A stretch of 41,481 nucleotides of DNA from a virus. Location of the stretch: the IMG/VR virus record IMGVR_UViG_3300007538_000055, positions 1-41,481 of that record, one strand, 5' to 3'. Shown in pieces: positions 10,793 through 18,292 of this stretch; the first letter of the stretch is position 1, and each line of letters starts with the position of its first letter. Both the position numbers and the translations under genes were made by a program. Under the pieces are notes generated by a model. It did no database searches. It had not been told where the DNA came from and worked only from the letters and a program-made list of their open reading frames with translations.

Positions 10793-12052
10793 ATGGCTGA
10801 TATAATTAACACAAGAAAAAGAGACTATAAATATAATGGTCCAGTTAATAGTTCTGACTATAATTTAAGGGTAGAAGAAAATTACAATGACTTAGTTTTC
10901 CTATATAACAAGGCTAAGTCTACAGATGTTAAGTTGGCATCAGCTTTTGAAAGGGTCATAAAAGATAACATATTTTTAAGCAATGCTATATCAGACCTAG
11001 AGGATAGGGTATCTGACCTAGAAAGCAATGAAAGTAAAATGTCTTTATCTTCGTTCAGTCAGTTGGATTATTCTTCTTTTGTTGACACTTCTTTTGCAGT
11101 CTCTGGCTCTGAGCTACTACACTTTGATCCAATATATAATTACATAACATTACCAAAGATCAGAAGTAGTTCATATTCACATATTAAAGTTGGAACATCT
11201 GGAAATGGTCAAATGGTTCCAGATTATTTTAAAGCAAAACTTGATGTCACTTTTCCAGGCGTAGACTCTAGTGCAGCTCTAGTAGAAACAACACCTATCT
11301 ATAATTCATTCTTGGATTCATCAGAAAAGCTATGGTACAGAAATGTCATAGCTGATACTCCATCTGCAGCCGGTGCACAAATGATGCTGTATGTACAGGT
11401 ACCGGTGCAGTTTTCTGGTGCCACTAAGTCAAACTGTATAAAGTTAAATCCTTATCCTTTCTTTGGGACTGATATAGTTTTAATTGAGTACACGACAAAG
11501 CAAAATCCGACGCTTAGTCAGTCTGATGGTTGGTTACCTTTGAATTCAAATGGTCTTTACGATGGTAGCTCTGAAGCCATAGGTAAGGTTGCTCCAGGTG
11601 GATGGGAAATTTCCGGGTCTGACGCAATAAGAAATTCTGGTCCGCTAATTTTCTACTTTGGCGAGAAAGACATAACCGCTATAAGAATAAAGTTTATACA
11701 AAGAAATTATATATATGAAGCGCCAAAGTATGTCTACACTTATGGTCTTTCAGATATGGACGTTAGATTTGATAAATTCGTATCTTCTGGTAGAACAATG
11801 ATTAAGTACACTCCCAAGAATGGGGATTTAATTAATTCAATTACAAATGTTACCCCTAAGATATATAACGTCCCGCTATCTTTAATTGATGATGCGTTCT
11901 CGTATAGAATTCTATACAGTAATGGATCTGCATTTAGTACTTCAAATCCAGGTTCTTCTAGTTCTGTTTGGATTGAGGTAACATTAAATATGTTAGATGA
12001 TAATACACCACCAGTCTTGACGGACTTAGTTGTTGATTATGAGGCTGTCTAA
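10793..12052 (+). CDS. Tail/baseplate-like structural protein, short paralogue
   Basis: 419 residues. The N-terminal third ends in a coiled-coil-like stretch (AISDLEDRVSDLESNESK). It is followed by a beta-rich galactose-binding-like body. IRIKFIQRNYIYE and YTYGLSDMDVRFDKF (around residues 301-327) match motifs in the four larger upstream proteins. It is the shortest and last member of the paralogous run and ends the virion operon. A 73-base gap follows. The specific structural position is unknown. Confidence 0.6.
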   Translation: MADIINTRKRDYKYNGPVNSSDYNLRVEENYNDLVFLYNKAKSTDVKLASAFERVIKDNIFLSNAISDLEDRVSDLESNESKMSLSSFSQLDYSSFVDTSFAVSGSELLHFDPIYNYITLPKIRSSSYSHIKVGTSGNGQMVPDYFKAKLDVTFPGVDSSAALVETTPIYNSFLDSSEKLWYRNVIADTPSAAGAQMMLYVQVPVQFSGATKSNCIKLNPYPFFGTDIVLIEYTTKQNPTLSQSDGWLPLNSNGLYDGSSEAIGKVAPGGWEISGSDAIRNSGPLIFYFGEKDITAIRIKFIQRNYIYEAPKYVYTYGLSDMDVRFDKFVSSGRTMIKYTPKNGDLINSITNVTPKIYNVPLSLIDDAFSYRILYSNGSAFSTSNPGSSSSVWIEVTLNMLDDNTPPVLTDLVVDYEAV

Positions 12053-12125
12053 TCGTAAATCATTAGTGTGAAATACGGTTTTTTGTTGTACTATATAGAT
12101 AACAATTTTCTACAAGGAGAAAAAT
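12053..12125 (+). promoter_or_regulatory. 73-base gap with strong ribosome binding site and possible weak promoter
   Basis: This is the first real gap after a tightly packed structural operon. AAGGAGA at 12114-12120 is a near-perfect ribosome binding site five bases before the ATG at 12126. AT-rich TACTATATAGAT at 12089-12100 could be a -10 region, but I see no convincing -35. The downstream gene is likely strongly translated. A separate promoter here is only possible. Confidence 0.35.
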
Positions 12126-12755
12126 ATGGCTACATTTTATGTTGGTCCTAGACCTGTTTTAAAGGGTAGAACCACAGGAAATATGGTTAACCCATACAAG
12201 AACATGAATGGTGTTTCTAAGGGTTCTGGTACATATTCATACTACCCCCTTTACAGCACTGAGCATGTATTAGATGGTTTCCCTGACAATCATTTTGATC
12301 CTGGTACAGGGCAGTTCCCTGGTAACAGGTTCTTGTCACAAATTTTCAATGGCTCAACACTTTACGTTCATCCGCTTTCAGGCGATTTCCCAGACGGAAA
12401 AGCAACCTATGATGGTGCAAGATTTAGACCTCTAGAGTTTAAGGGCTTAACTGGCGCAGCAGCTTTCCCGAGAGACTTTGGTCAAGCAAACCAGTACTTC
12501 TCAGAGTATAGTTACAATAACTATATCTTTGACGGTGTTGATTCTGCAAAGGTTCTTACCAATGTCGGGCATGCCCAAAGGACAGAGGCAGATGGTGCAC
12601 CAAGTTCATTCGGCTACTTTATTCCTTCTGAGTTTAAGGGTGTTGTTAGCACAAAGGTCTTTACAGATGGGTACGGACAAGCTAATGTGACCAGTGATTA
12701 TGGTCGCGAAAAAGTTAAAGAGTGGTACGGAGTTCCGTCTGCAAAAGCTCTCTGA
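12126..12755 (+). CDS. Putative abundant virion protein, Gly/Tyr/Phe-rich
   Basis: 209 residues, no family recognised. It is rich in Gly, Tyr, Phe, Asn and Pro (for example YNNYIFDGVDSAKVL and DPGTGQFPGNRFL), with no signal peptide or membrane segment, as in capsid decoration or tail proteins. The ribosome binding site is excellent. Its codons are more GC-rich and regular than the large upstream genes, which fits high expression. It follows the structural operon directly. The last 62 bases overlap the next reading frame (see finding on 12694-12757). Confidence 0.6.
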   Translation: MATFYVGPRPVLKGRTTGNMVNPYKNMNGVSKGSGTYSYYPLYSTEHVLDGFPDNHFDPGTGQFPGNRFLSQIFNGSTLYVHPLSGDFPDGKATYDGARFRPLEFKGLTGAAAFPRDFGQANQYFSEYSYNNYIFDGVDSAKVLTNVGHAQRTEADGAPSSFGYFIPSEFKGVVSTKVFTDGYGQANVTSDYGREKVKEWYGVPSAKAL

Positions 12756-13017
12756 TGCGTTCGGGGCACCTCTGACCCTGGAAAAGTCTGAAGCAACTTC
12801 AGGCCTTATCGGTTGGTGTGGTCTAGCATTAGTTATTATAGTATACGATGTTTATGCTATAAAGTCCAAGAAGATAGAAACATTAACTAGATCTTTTTGG
12901 AGAATGACAGAAAATAAAATATCAGGAAGTATATTCACAGGAGCGTGGCTAGGTTTAACTTTTCATCTTCTTATAGAGAAGCTAATAAGAAAAAACTTAT
13001 CTTTTAAAGGAGTTTAA
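12694..13017 (+). CDS. Small membrane protein, actinophage DUF7427-like in appearance
   Basis: About 107 residues if read from the GTG at 12694 (ATG at 12700 is the alternative). Two hydrophobic segments are visible: GWCGLALVIIVYDVYAI and GAWLGLTFHLLI, separated by a basic loop. The pattern of a first segment ending in YD and a second ending near a His resembles a short membrane-protein family of mycobacteriophages; I recall this without a search. Neither start has a good ribosome binding site, and the 62-base overlap with the upstream gene is much longer than other overlaps here. There is no ATG, GTG or TTG in frame beyond the upstream stop, so the true N terminus is uncertain. Confidence 0.5.
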   Translation: MIMVAKKLKSGTEFRLQKLSDAFGAPLTLEKSEATSGLIGWCGLALVIIVYDVYAIKSKKIETLTRSFWRMTENKISGSIFTGAWLGLTFHLLIEKLIRKNLSFKGV

Positions 13018-13021
13018 TAAA

Positions 13022-13216
13022 ATGATAAAACTTTCAGAAGCAAATAAAAAAATGTTAGCGTCTTACGGTCGCAGCGTACTTGGTGCGGCACTCGCTACAT
13101 ATACGGCAACTAGCGATTGGAAGATGGCACTTAATGCACTTTGGGCCGCACTTGTTCCAGTAGCAATGAGATTCCTCAACCCAGCTGATCAGGCGTTTGG
13201 TAAGAGCTCAAGCTGA
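13022..13216 (+). CDS. Small holin-like membrane protein
   Basis: 64 residues with one or two moderately hydrophobic helices (SVLGAALATYTA and ALNALWAALVPVAMRFL) and a tail ending NPADQAFGKSSS. Many actinophages carry a small protein with this layout, ending in a similar NPxDxAFG tail, and it is sometimes annotated as a holin. AAAGGAG lies about ten bases before the ATG. It sits with another small membrane protein (12694-13017) and is far from the endolysin. A tail-associated or membrane role is an alternative to lysis. Confidence 0.5.
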   Translation: MIKLSEANKKMLASYGRSVLGAALATYTATSDWKMALNALWAALVPVAMRFLNPADQAFGKSSS

Positions 13217-13266
13217 TTTCTTCCACCAATGCTGACTGTTATTGGTTAGCATCAATTAAATACTTG

Positions 13267-13275
13267 TGCTATAAT
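13267..13275 (+). promoter_or_regulatory. Extended -10 promoter (TGCTATAAT)
   Basis: TGCTATAAT is a full consensus -10 hexamer with the extended TGn element. A weak -35 (TTAGCA at 13246-13251) lies 18 bases upstream. It would start transcription near 13282, just ahead of the hairpin at 13298-13334, and drive the 13379 gene, RNR and nucleotide metabolism operon. Confidence 0.65.
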
Positions 13276-13297
13276 CTCAGCACAGGGTACAGAATTC

Positions 13298-13334
13298 ACG
13301 ACTTGACCCCGTCTACAGGCGGGGTCAAGTTCGT
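13298..13334 (+). terminator. Strong hairpin in the leader; terminator or attenuator
   Basis: ACTTGACCCCG (13301-13311) and CGGGGTCAAGT (13320-13330) are perfect reverse complements around an 8-base loop. Three more pairs outside them are possible with a one-base bulge. No T-run follows (TCGTAAATGG), so it is not a canonical intrinsic terminator. It lies downstream of the promoter at 13270 and would be in the 5' leader of the next operon. It could end upstream transcripts, attenuate the operon or stabilise the mRNA. Confidence 0.6.
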
Positions 13335-13336
13335 AA

Positions 13337-13378
13337 ATGGCCCACTATGTAGGTTTTGGTAAATTTATTGAGGATTAG
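13337..13378 (+). other. Possible 13-codon leader ORF
   Basis: Immediately after the hairpin, an ATG opens a 13-residue frame (MAHYVGFGKFIED) whose TAG directly abuts the ATG of the next gene. No clear ribosome binding site precedes it. It may be a leader peptide coupled to the next start, or chance. Confidence 0.2.
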
Positions 13379-14080
13379 ATGTCAATTTTAGATAATGTAA
13401 ATCTTGTAGACAACAGTGTACTGTCTATTGAGTTAGCTGATAAGTATCTAAAAATTTATGTAGCAGATATAGATTGGAAGCCACATATAGCTCAGCTGTG
13501 GAATAACTCCTTGAAAAAAAATGGAAATGAAATTGTAGCAAAAGACTACATCAAAAGAGCTATATCATGCGCTACTATACTTCCTCTAGTTGAAAAAACT
13601 CAGATACCAGATCCTCCAAGTAATCTTCTTTTTTGGTGCACTAGGTGGAAGCAGTTTGAGCAAGATGATTGGTTTGAGCTTTTAAGAAGTATAGTTAAAG
13701 AAGATATTGAAATTGTAAAGAAGAGAAATAAACTTTTATCTTTAGGAATAATTGACCCTATTGACATTTTGCCGATAAATAGGCAAGCTTTTAATTGGTT
13801 GTATGAAAAGATTATAAGTGAAGAGTCTTTATCTGACTCTCAAATAAGTGACGCAAAGGTTAAGGTTTCTAATTTAATTAGAGCTTACGGAGGGGCGGTA
13901 ATATGTTATATGTTTATGAAGCATCAGCATAGTGTTGACACAGTTTTGAATTGGAGAACTGGATATTTCTTTGAGAAAAAGATCCATCTAGAATATAATC
14001 TAGATCAAATTATTAAAATAAAGAAGACAGAATTGTCTAAAGTAAATCAAAAATACGTAAAAAATATAAATCAGGAGTAG
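13379..14080 (+). CDS. Hypothetical protein upstream of RNR
   Basis: 233 residues, unrecognised, soluble, probably mostly helical, with several Trp in the N-terminal half (LFWCTRWKQFEQDDW). GAGG at 13370-13373 sets the start. It is the first gene after the promoter and hairpin region and ends 3 bases before the ribonucleotide reductase ATG. Arginine codons are AGA or AGG, unlike the following gene. Position suggests early expression with nucleotide metabolism; function is unknown. Confidence 0.6.
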   Translation: MSILDNVNLVDNSVLSIELADKYLKIYVADIDWKPHIAQLWNNSLKKNGNEIVAKDYIKRAISCATILPLVEKTQIPDPPSNLLFWCTRWKQFEQDDWFELLRSIVKEDIEIVKKRNKLLSLGIIDPIDILPINRQAFNWLYEKIISEESLSDSQISDAKVKVSNLIRAYGGAVICYMFMKHQHSVDTVLNWRTGYFFEKKIHLEYNLDQIIKIKKTELSKVNQKYVKNINQE

Positions 14081-14083
14081 AGA

Positions 14084-16015
14084 ATGTCTGAAAATGTAAT
14101 TATGCCAGATTTTGTGTCTAAATATGTAGATAAGACTCCACCTTGGGGTTTTAACGGTATGGGTGAAATAGTGTATCGACGCACATATTCAAGAGATATT
14201 GAGGCTTTGGGTCGTAAGGAGTATTGGTTTGAAACTATTGCTCGAGCAATCAACGGTGCTCAAGAGATAGGTGCTGATTACACCAAGGAAGAAGCAGAGC
14301 GCTTATTTGATTACATATTTAACCTAAAGGGCATCTTTGCTGGTCGCGCCTTGTGGCAGTTGGGTACCCCTCTTGTTCGTAAAATGAGTGGAGTTTCCTT
14401 GGTCAACTGCTGGATGACAACTATTTCAAAGGTAGAGGACTTTCAGTTTTTGATGGATCACCTGATGGTTGGTGGCGGTGTTGGCTTCACGGTAGAGCGT
14501 GCTGTTGTTCACGATCTTCCAAAGGTTAAGGGTGTTGGTGTAATCGCACATCATAAAACCAATGATGCTGACTTCATTGTTCCAGATTCTCGTCAGGGCT
14601 GGTCAGCTCTTCTTGGTAAGGTTCTAAATAGCTATTTTTATACCGGTGAGTCTTTCACTTACAGCACTATTCTTATACGTGGTTACGGTGCTTCTCTAAA
14701 GACTTTTGGTGGGACAGCATCTGGTCCGGAAATTCTTATCGAAGGCATTAATGACATTTGCAAGATTCTTGATGAACGTATCGGTAAGAAGATTCGTTCT
14801 GTAGATGCTTTAGACATTTGTAATGTTATTGGAAAGATTGTTGTAGCTGGCTCTGCCCGTCGCTCAGCTCAGATTGCAATTGGTGATCCTGATGACTTTT
14901 TATACCTTCGTGCTAAGAACTGGGGCAAGGGTGATATTCCCGCATGGCGTGGAAACTCTAATAACTCTATCTTTGCCGACTCTTACGATGAGATTATTGA
15001 CGAATTCTGGAAGGGATACGATGGCACAGGTGAGCCTTACGGACTTATTAACCGTGACCTTATTCGTAAGACTGGTCGTCTGGGCGAAAAGATCAATGAC
15101 AAGCATGTAATTGGTACGAACCCATGTGGTGAGATTGGACTTGAGGATGGGGAACCCTGCAATCTTGCCGAGATTTTCTTGCCAAACATTGAAAGTAAAG
15201 AAGAGTTGTTTGATCTTAGCCGTTTGCTGTACAAGACGCAGAAAGCTATTACGACTTTGGACTATCCTTACGCTAAGTCACAGGCTGTTATTACTAGAAA
15301 TCGCCGCCTCGGTCAAGGCATTACCGGCTGGCTTCAGGCTACCGAAGAGCAGCTGTCCTGGGTGGGTGAGTGTTATGAGCAACTACGTGCTTTTGATAAG
15401 GAGTGGTCAGATAAGCAGGGTATTAACTCTTCAATTAAGTTGACCACCGTTAAGCCTTCTGGTACACTCAGCCTCCTTGCCGGTGTAACACCAGGAATCC
15501 ACCCAGCCTACTCTCAGCACTATATTCGTCGTGTACGAATGGGTAGCGCAGATCCTCTCGTAAACTACTGTCGTGAAAAGGGTTACGATGTCCAGTATGA
15601 TGTTGGTCTTGATGGAAAAGAAAATCACACTGTGTGTGTTGTATCTTTCCCGTGTGAGACGCCAGAGCATGCAACTCTTGCTAAAGATCTTACTGCTATT
15701 CAACAATTGGAGTGGGTTGTTAAGGCCCAGTCTGAGTGGGCTGATAACAATGTTTCTGTAACAGTTTACTACCGCAAGGAAGAACTGCCTGAAATTCAGG
15801 AGTGGATGAAGAAAAATTATAAGAATAAACTAAAGTCTGTCTCCTTCCTTCTACATAGTGATCACGGATTTGCTTTAGCTCCATACGAAGAGATAGATGG
15901 ATCAGAGTATGATAAGATGAAGTCCAAGATCAGAGATATCGTATTTGTTGATCAGATAAATGAGTATTCGCTAGAAGATTTGGAATGTGAAGGCGGAGCT
16001 TGTCCGATTAGGTAG
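14084..16015 (+). CDS. nrdJ: Adenosylcobalamin-dependent (class II) ribonucleoside-triphosphate reductase
   Basis: Reduces ribonucleotides to deoxyribonucleotides. 643 residues, shorter than the ~739-residue monomeric Lactobacillus enzyme but with the same signature. TPPWGFNGMGEIVYRRTYSR lies at the N terminus and VNCWMTTISKVEDF near residue 108 holds the first redox Cys. HLMVGGGVGFTVERAVV follows. NPCGEIGLEDGEPCNLAE (around 346) holds the thiyl-radical Cys and its partner. The C terminus ECEGGACPIR carries the mobile Cys pair C635/C640 that accepts external reductant. AGGAG lies before the ATG. No thioredoxin gene is visible in the window. Most arginine codons are CGN, whereas neighbours use AGA/AGG, suggesting a separate origin. 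Confidence 0.93.
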   Translation: MSENVIMPDFVSKYVDKTPPWGFNGMGEIVYRRTYSRDIEALGRKEYWFETIARAINGAQEIGADYTKEEAERLFDYIFNLKGIFAGRALWQLGTPLVRKMSGVSLVNCWMTTISKVEDFQFLMDHLMVGGGVGFTVERAVVHDLPKVKGVGVIAHHKTNDADFIVPDSRQGWSALLGKVLNSYFYTGESFTYSTILIRGYGASLKTFGGTASGPEILIEGINDICKILDERIGKKIRSVDALDICNVIGKIVVAGSARRSAQIAIGDPDDFLYLRAKNWGKGDIPAWRGNSNNSIFADSYDEIIDEFWKGYDGTGEPYGLINRDLIRKTGRLGEKINDKHVIGTNPCGEIGLEDGEPCNLAEIFLPNIESKEELFDLSRLLYKTQKAITTLDYPYAKSQAVITRNRRLGQGITGWLQATEEQLSWVGECYEQLRAFDKEWSDKQGINSSIKLTTVKPSGTLSLLAGVTPGIHPAYSQHYIRRVRMGSADPLVNYCREKGYDVQYDVGLDGKENHTVCVVSFPCETPEHATLAKDLTAIQQLEWVVKAQSEWADNNVSVTVYYRKEELPEIQEWMKKNYKNKLKSVSFLLHSDHGFALAPYEEIDGSEYDKMKSKIRDIVFVDQINEYSLEDLECEGGACPIR

Positions 16016-16020
16016 GTGAA

Positions 16021-16383
16021 ATGAAAAATAATCCAGAAGACTTTGAAAAAAAGTTTAGCGAAATGCTAGAAGCTGAAGATTTAAAAGAAATTTCTGAAGC
16101 TTTTAAGTCTAAATCTAGTATATCTATTAAGGATGTTATTTTCACAATGCAGGCTTTAACAGAGTCCATAGAGCACTTGACTGTTATATTGTCAAAATCT
16201 CAAGATAATGAAGAGGAAGCTCTATCTACCTTAAATAGTCAGGATGTTCAAGATTTTTTCAATAAATTGTCAACATCTTCTGATGATTTTAATGAGTCTT
16301 TAGTGGAATACATCATAGAAAATCATATACTAGAAGCCGGAATTGATTTTATAGAAGATTTAGAGGATGATGATGAAGATTGA
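16021..16383 (+). CDS. Acidic hypothetical protein
   Basis: 120 residues, strongly acidic, mostly helical by eye, ending FIEDLEDDDED. It has no family I recognise. It sits 5 bases after the RNR stop and overlaps the thyX start, so it is part of the nucleotide metabolism operon. An accessory role to RNR or ThyX is possible but there is no direct evidence. Confidence 0.55.
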   Translation: MKNNPEDFEKKFSEMLEAEDLKEISEAFKSKSSISIKDVIFTMQALTESIEHLTVILSKSQDNEEEALSTLNSQDVQDFFNKLSTSSDDFNESLVEYIIENHILEAGIDFIEDLEDDDED

Positions 16384-17110
16384 TGAGGTAGAGGTTGATA
16401 ACCCTACCCAATATAATGATCTTGATGAGACAATATCTGTATTGGGTAACGGTTATGTTAGGTTGGTAGATTCGATGGGTTCGGATTTATCGGTTGTCAA
16501 TGCAGCTAGGGCATCTTTTGCGAAAGAGTCTAAAGAAATGTCTGTTTCAGATACTAGATTGATTAATTTCTTAGCCAGAGAAAATCACATGTCTCCGTTT
16601 AGGCACGCTTTTATGACGTTTGAGTTTAAGGCACCTTTGATGGTAGCTAGGCAGCATTGGAAATATGTTGTTGGATCTGATCATACTATGGACTCCTGGA
16701 ACGAATCCTCACGTAGATATGTTACGATGGAGCCCGAGTTTTATGTTCCGGGCAATGAAGACTGGAGAACTGCCACGGATGACAAGAAGCAGGGGTCTGG
16801 TGGCCCAGTGGATCCTTTTACTGGAGCAGTTTTAACTACTGAGCTTAAAAACTTTATAGAAAAAGGTGAACAGCTATATCAAATGGCTATGGATTCTGGG
16901 GTTGCTCCAGAGCAGGCAAGACTATTTCTGCCTGCGTACGGTATGCATGTTGTGTATAGGTGGTCGTGTAGTCTGCAGTCTGTAGCACTATTCTTGTCGC
17001 AGAGACTTGAAGAGGATGCTCAGGCCGAGATACGAGATTATGCAGAAGCCGTTTATGAATTAGCTTATAAAAAGTTTCCCGTAAGCATCCCAATGTTAAC
17101 AGGTAGATAA
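16373..17110 (+). CDS. thyX: Flavin-dependent thymidylate synthase ThyX
   Basis: Makes dTMP from dUMP using FAD and methylene-tetrahydrofolate. The visible core is NHMSPFRHAFMTFEFKAP, then RQHWKY, then WNESSRRYV, a spaced variant of the ThyX RHRxxSxNxxSxRY signature. The conserved C-terminal helix region is YRWSCSLQSVALFLSQRL. Three ATGs follow one another at 16367, 16370 and 16373. GAGG at 16363-16366 is best placed for the third (245 residues). It overlaps the upstream gene by 11 bases. dCMP deaminase lies downstream and supplies its substrate. Confidence 0.9.
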   Translation: MKIDEVEVDNPTQYNDLDETISVLGNGYVRLVDSMGSDLSVVNAARASFAKESKEMSVSDTRLINFLARENHMSPFRHAFMTFEFKAPLMVARQHWKYVVGSDHTMDSWNESSRRYVTMEPEFYVPGNEDWRTATDDKKQGSGGPVDPFTGAVLTTELKNFIEKGEQLYQMAMDSGVAPEQARLFLPAYGMHVVYRWSCSLQSVALFLSQRLEEDAQAEIRDYAEAVYELAYKKFPVSIPMLTGR

Positions 17111-17113
17111 AAT

Positions 17114-17275
17114 ATGGAAATAATCTTAAGGGTAATATTTTTCTCCCTGATAATTAATTGGGCGTTTGCCCTTCAGATGCTCAACCAGTTTTCGGAAGAT
17201 AGAAATACTAAGCTAATCTCTGTTACGCTTTCTTTGGCACTATCTGCAATGGCAGGATTAATTATTCTGGTGTGA
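17114..17275 (+). CDS. Short two-helix membrane protein
   Basis: 53 residues from ATG at 17114 to TGA at 17275. Two hydrophobic segments (VIFFSLIINWAFALQML and VTLSLALSAMAGLIILV) flank a short charged loop (SEDRNTK). It exactly fills the gap between thyX and the dCMP deaminase gene, and its TGA overlaps the next ATG (TGATG). AGGT lies ~10 bases before the ATG. Function unknown. Confidence 0.6.
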   Translation: MEIILRVIFFSLIINWAFALQMLNQFSEDRNTKLISVTLSLALSAMAGLIILV

Positions 17276-17721
17276 TGTTATCTAATAAGAATTATCAATA
17301 TATGGAGATGTGTAAGTCTCTATCTATCATTTTTTCAACCTGCGCAAAGAAAAAGTACTGCGCAGTTTTGATAGATGGCCTTGGTCATGTGGTTGGTATT
17401 GGGTATAATGGTGGTCCGAGTGGTGTTCAGCACTGTGAAGATGGTGGGTGCCCTAGATATTCCGAGGGTTCATCTAGTGGAAGCAATTATGATAACTGTA
17501 TAGCAATACATGCGGAGGCAAACGCTTTCCTGCATTCAGATTATAATTCTCGCCCGGTAAGCCTATATGTAAATGGACCACCCTGCTTCTCGTGTGCTAA
17601 GCTAATATCTAATTCTACTGTTCAGAATGTGTATTACATAAGCGATGAGTCTTATGCAGATTGGAGTAATGTGAAAGATTTTTTGGTAAAGTGTGGTATT
17701 AATTTGGTGGAGGTTGTATAA
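17275..17721 (+). CDS. dCMP deaminase family protein
   Basis: Zinc-dependent cytidine/deoxycytidylate deaminase fold, about 148 residues. The visible motifs are VGIGYNGGPSGVQHC, the catalytic HAEAN, and PPCFSC, which provides the two zinc-binding cysteines. An extra Cys/His cluster (HCEDGGCPRY) matches the second zinc site of phage dCMP deaminases. The ATG at 17275 overlaps the upstream TGA; GTG at 17272 is an alternative. With ThyX just upstream, it would make dUMP from dCMP for dTMP synthesis. Confidence 0.85.
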   Translation: MLSNKNYQYMEMCKSLSIIFSTCAKKKYCAVLIDGLGHVVGIGYNGGPSGVQHCEDGGCPRYSEGSSSGSNYDNCIAIHAEANAFLHSDYNSRPVSLYVNGPPCFSCAKLISNSTVQNVYYISDESYADWSNVKDFLVKCGINLVEVV

Positions 17722-17927
17722 TGCCAGCTTCTAAGTTAAACTATCTAGTTGTTTACCCAAACCATAGTCAGGTTTACGGATGCTCCTCAAAAAAGGTTGC
17801 AGAGGAAAGTCCTCCGCCTGAAGGGTATTCTGAAGATGATAAAAAAGTTTTCTTTATAACAATGGAACCAGACACCAATACTGTTTCTCTATATAAAATA
17901 CAAGAAAAGGAAAATGAAAATGAGTAA
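17721..17927 (+). CDS. Small hypothetical protein
   Basis: 68 residues, unrecognised, soluble, with a Pro/Glu-rich middle (EESPPPEGYSEDD) and a charged C terminus. The ATG overlaps the last base of the deaminase stop, and its end overlaps the next start. It is kept because it is tightly packed in the operon. Confidence 0.5.
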   Translation: MPASKLNYLVVYPNHSQVYGCSSKKVAEESPPPEGYSEDDKKVFFITMEPDTNTVSLYKIQEKENENE

Positions 17928-18141
17928 GTTAAAGAAGAAGCACATTGTTAAGCTGATGCCAGGAGAGTCAGCAGTCGTAATGACTTATGATACCCTTATG
18001 TATCTAGCTCAAACGTGTGATATTCTAGCTGAACAGCAAGATAATACTACGGATGCCGGGGCATGGAGAGATGTTGCCGACACTATTAGGGTTCAAGCTG
18101 AGGAGAATTATCATGAAGTTACTGAAGAAGACTGGGCGTAA
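17920..18141 (+). CDS. Small hypothetical protein
   Basis: 73 residues from ATG at 17920, chosen over 17914 because AAGGA is better spaced. The N terminus is basic (MSKLKKKHIVKLM) and the rest acidic and helical. The 8-base overlap with the upstream gene supports coupling. No family recognised. Confidence 0.5.
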   Translation: MSKLKKKHIVKLMPGESAVVMTYDTLMYLAQTCDILAEQQDNTTDAGAWRDVADTIRVQAEENYHEVTEEDWA

Positions 18142-18292
18142 TACTCTTACGCATCAAGAGGCTTTTTCAGTCTTGGAAGATTTTTTTATAGGTGATAACT
18201 TATATTACGCAAAAAGCTTATTTATTGAATGGCATGATTTTGGGCTCTCTGCTAGTGGAAGTCTAAGAATGGTTTTTATGGAGATACTATGA
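18113..18292 (+). CDS. Small hypothetical protein
   Basis: 59 residues from ATG at 18113, set by GAGGAG at 18099-18104. A longer frame exists but lacks a better start. It has a basic N terminus (MKLLKKTGRN) and an aromatic-rich middle (FFIGDNLYYAKSLFIEW). It overlaps both neighbours, ending in ATGA. Function unknown. Confidence 0.5.
   Translation: MKLLKKTGRNTLTHQEAFSVLEDFFIGDNLYYAKSLFIEWHDFGLSASGSLRMVFMEIL

Noticed and set aside
12478-12690. 70-residue plus-strand frame inside the 12126 gene
   Set aside because: It is a shadow frame without its own ribosome binding site.
15111-15443. 110-residue plus-strand frame inside the RNR gene
   Set aside because: It is a shadow of the RNR frame, with composition atypical of phage proteins here and no start signal.
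15431-15706. 91-residue minus-strand frame inside the RNR gene
   Set aside because: It lies wholly within a well-supported RNR coding region, and no ribosome binding site or conserved motif is seen.
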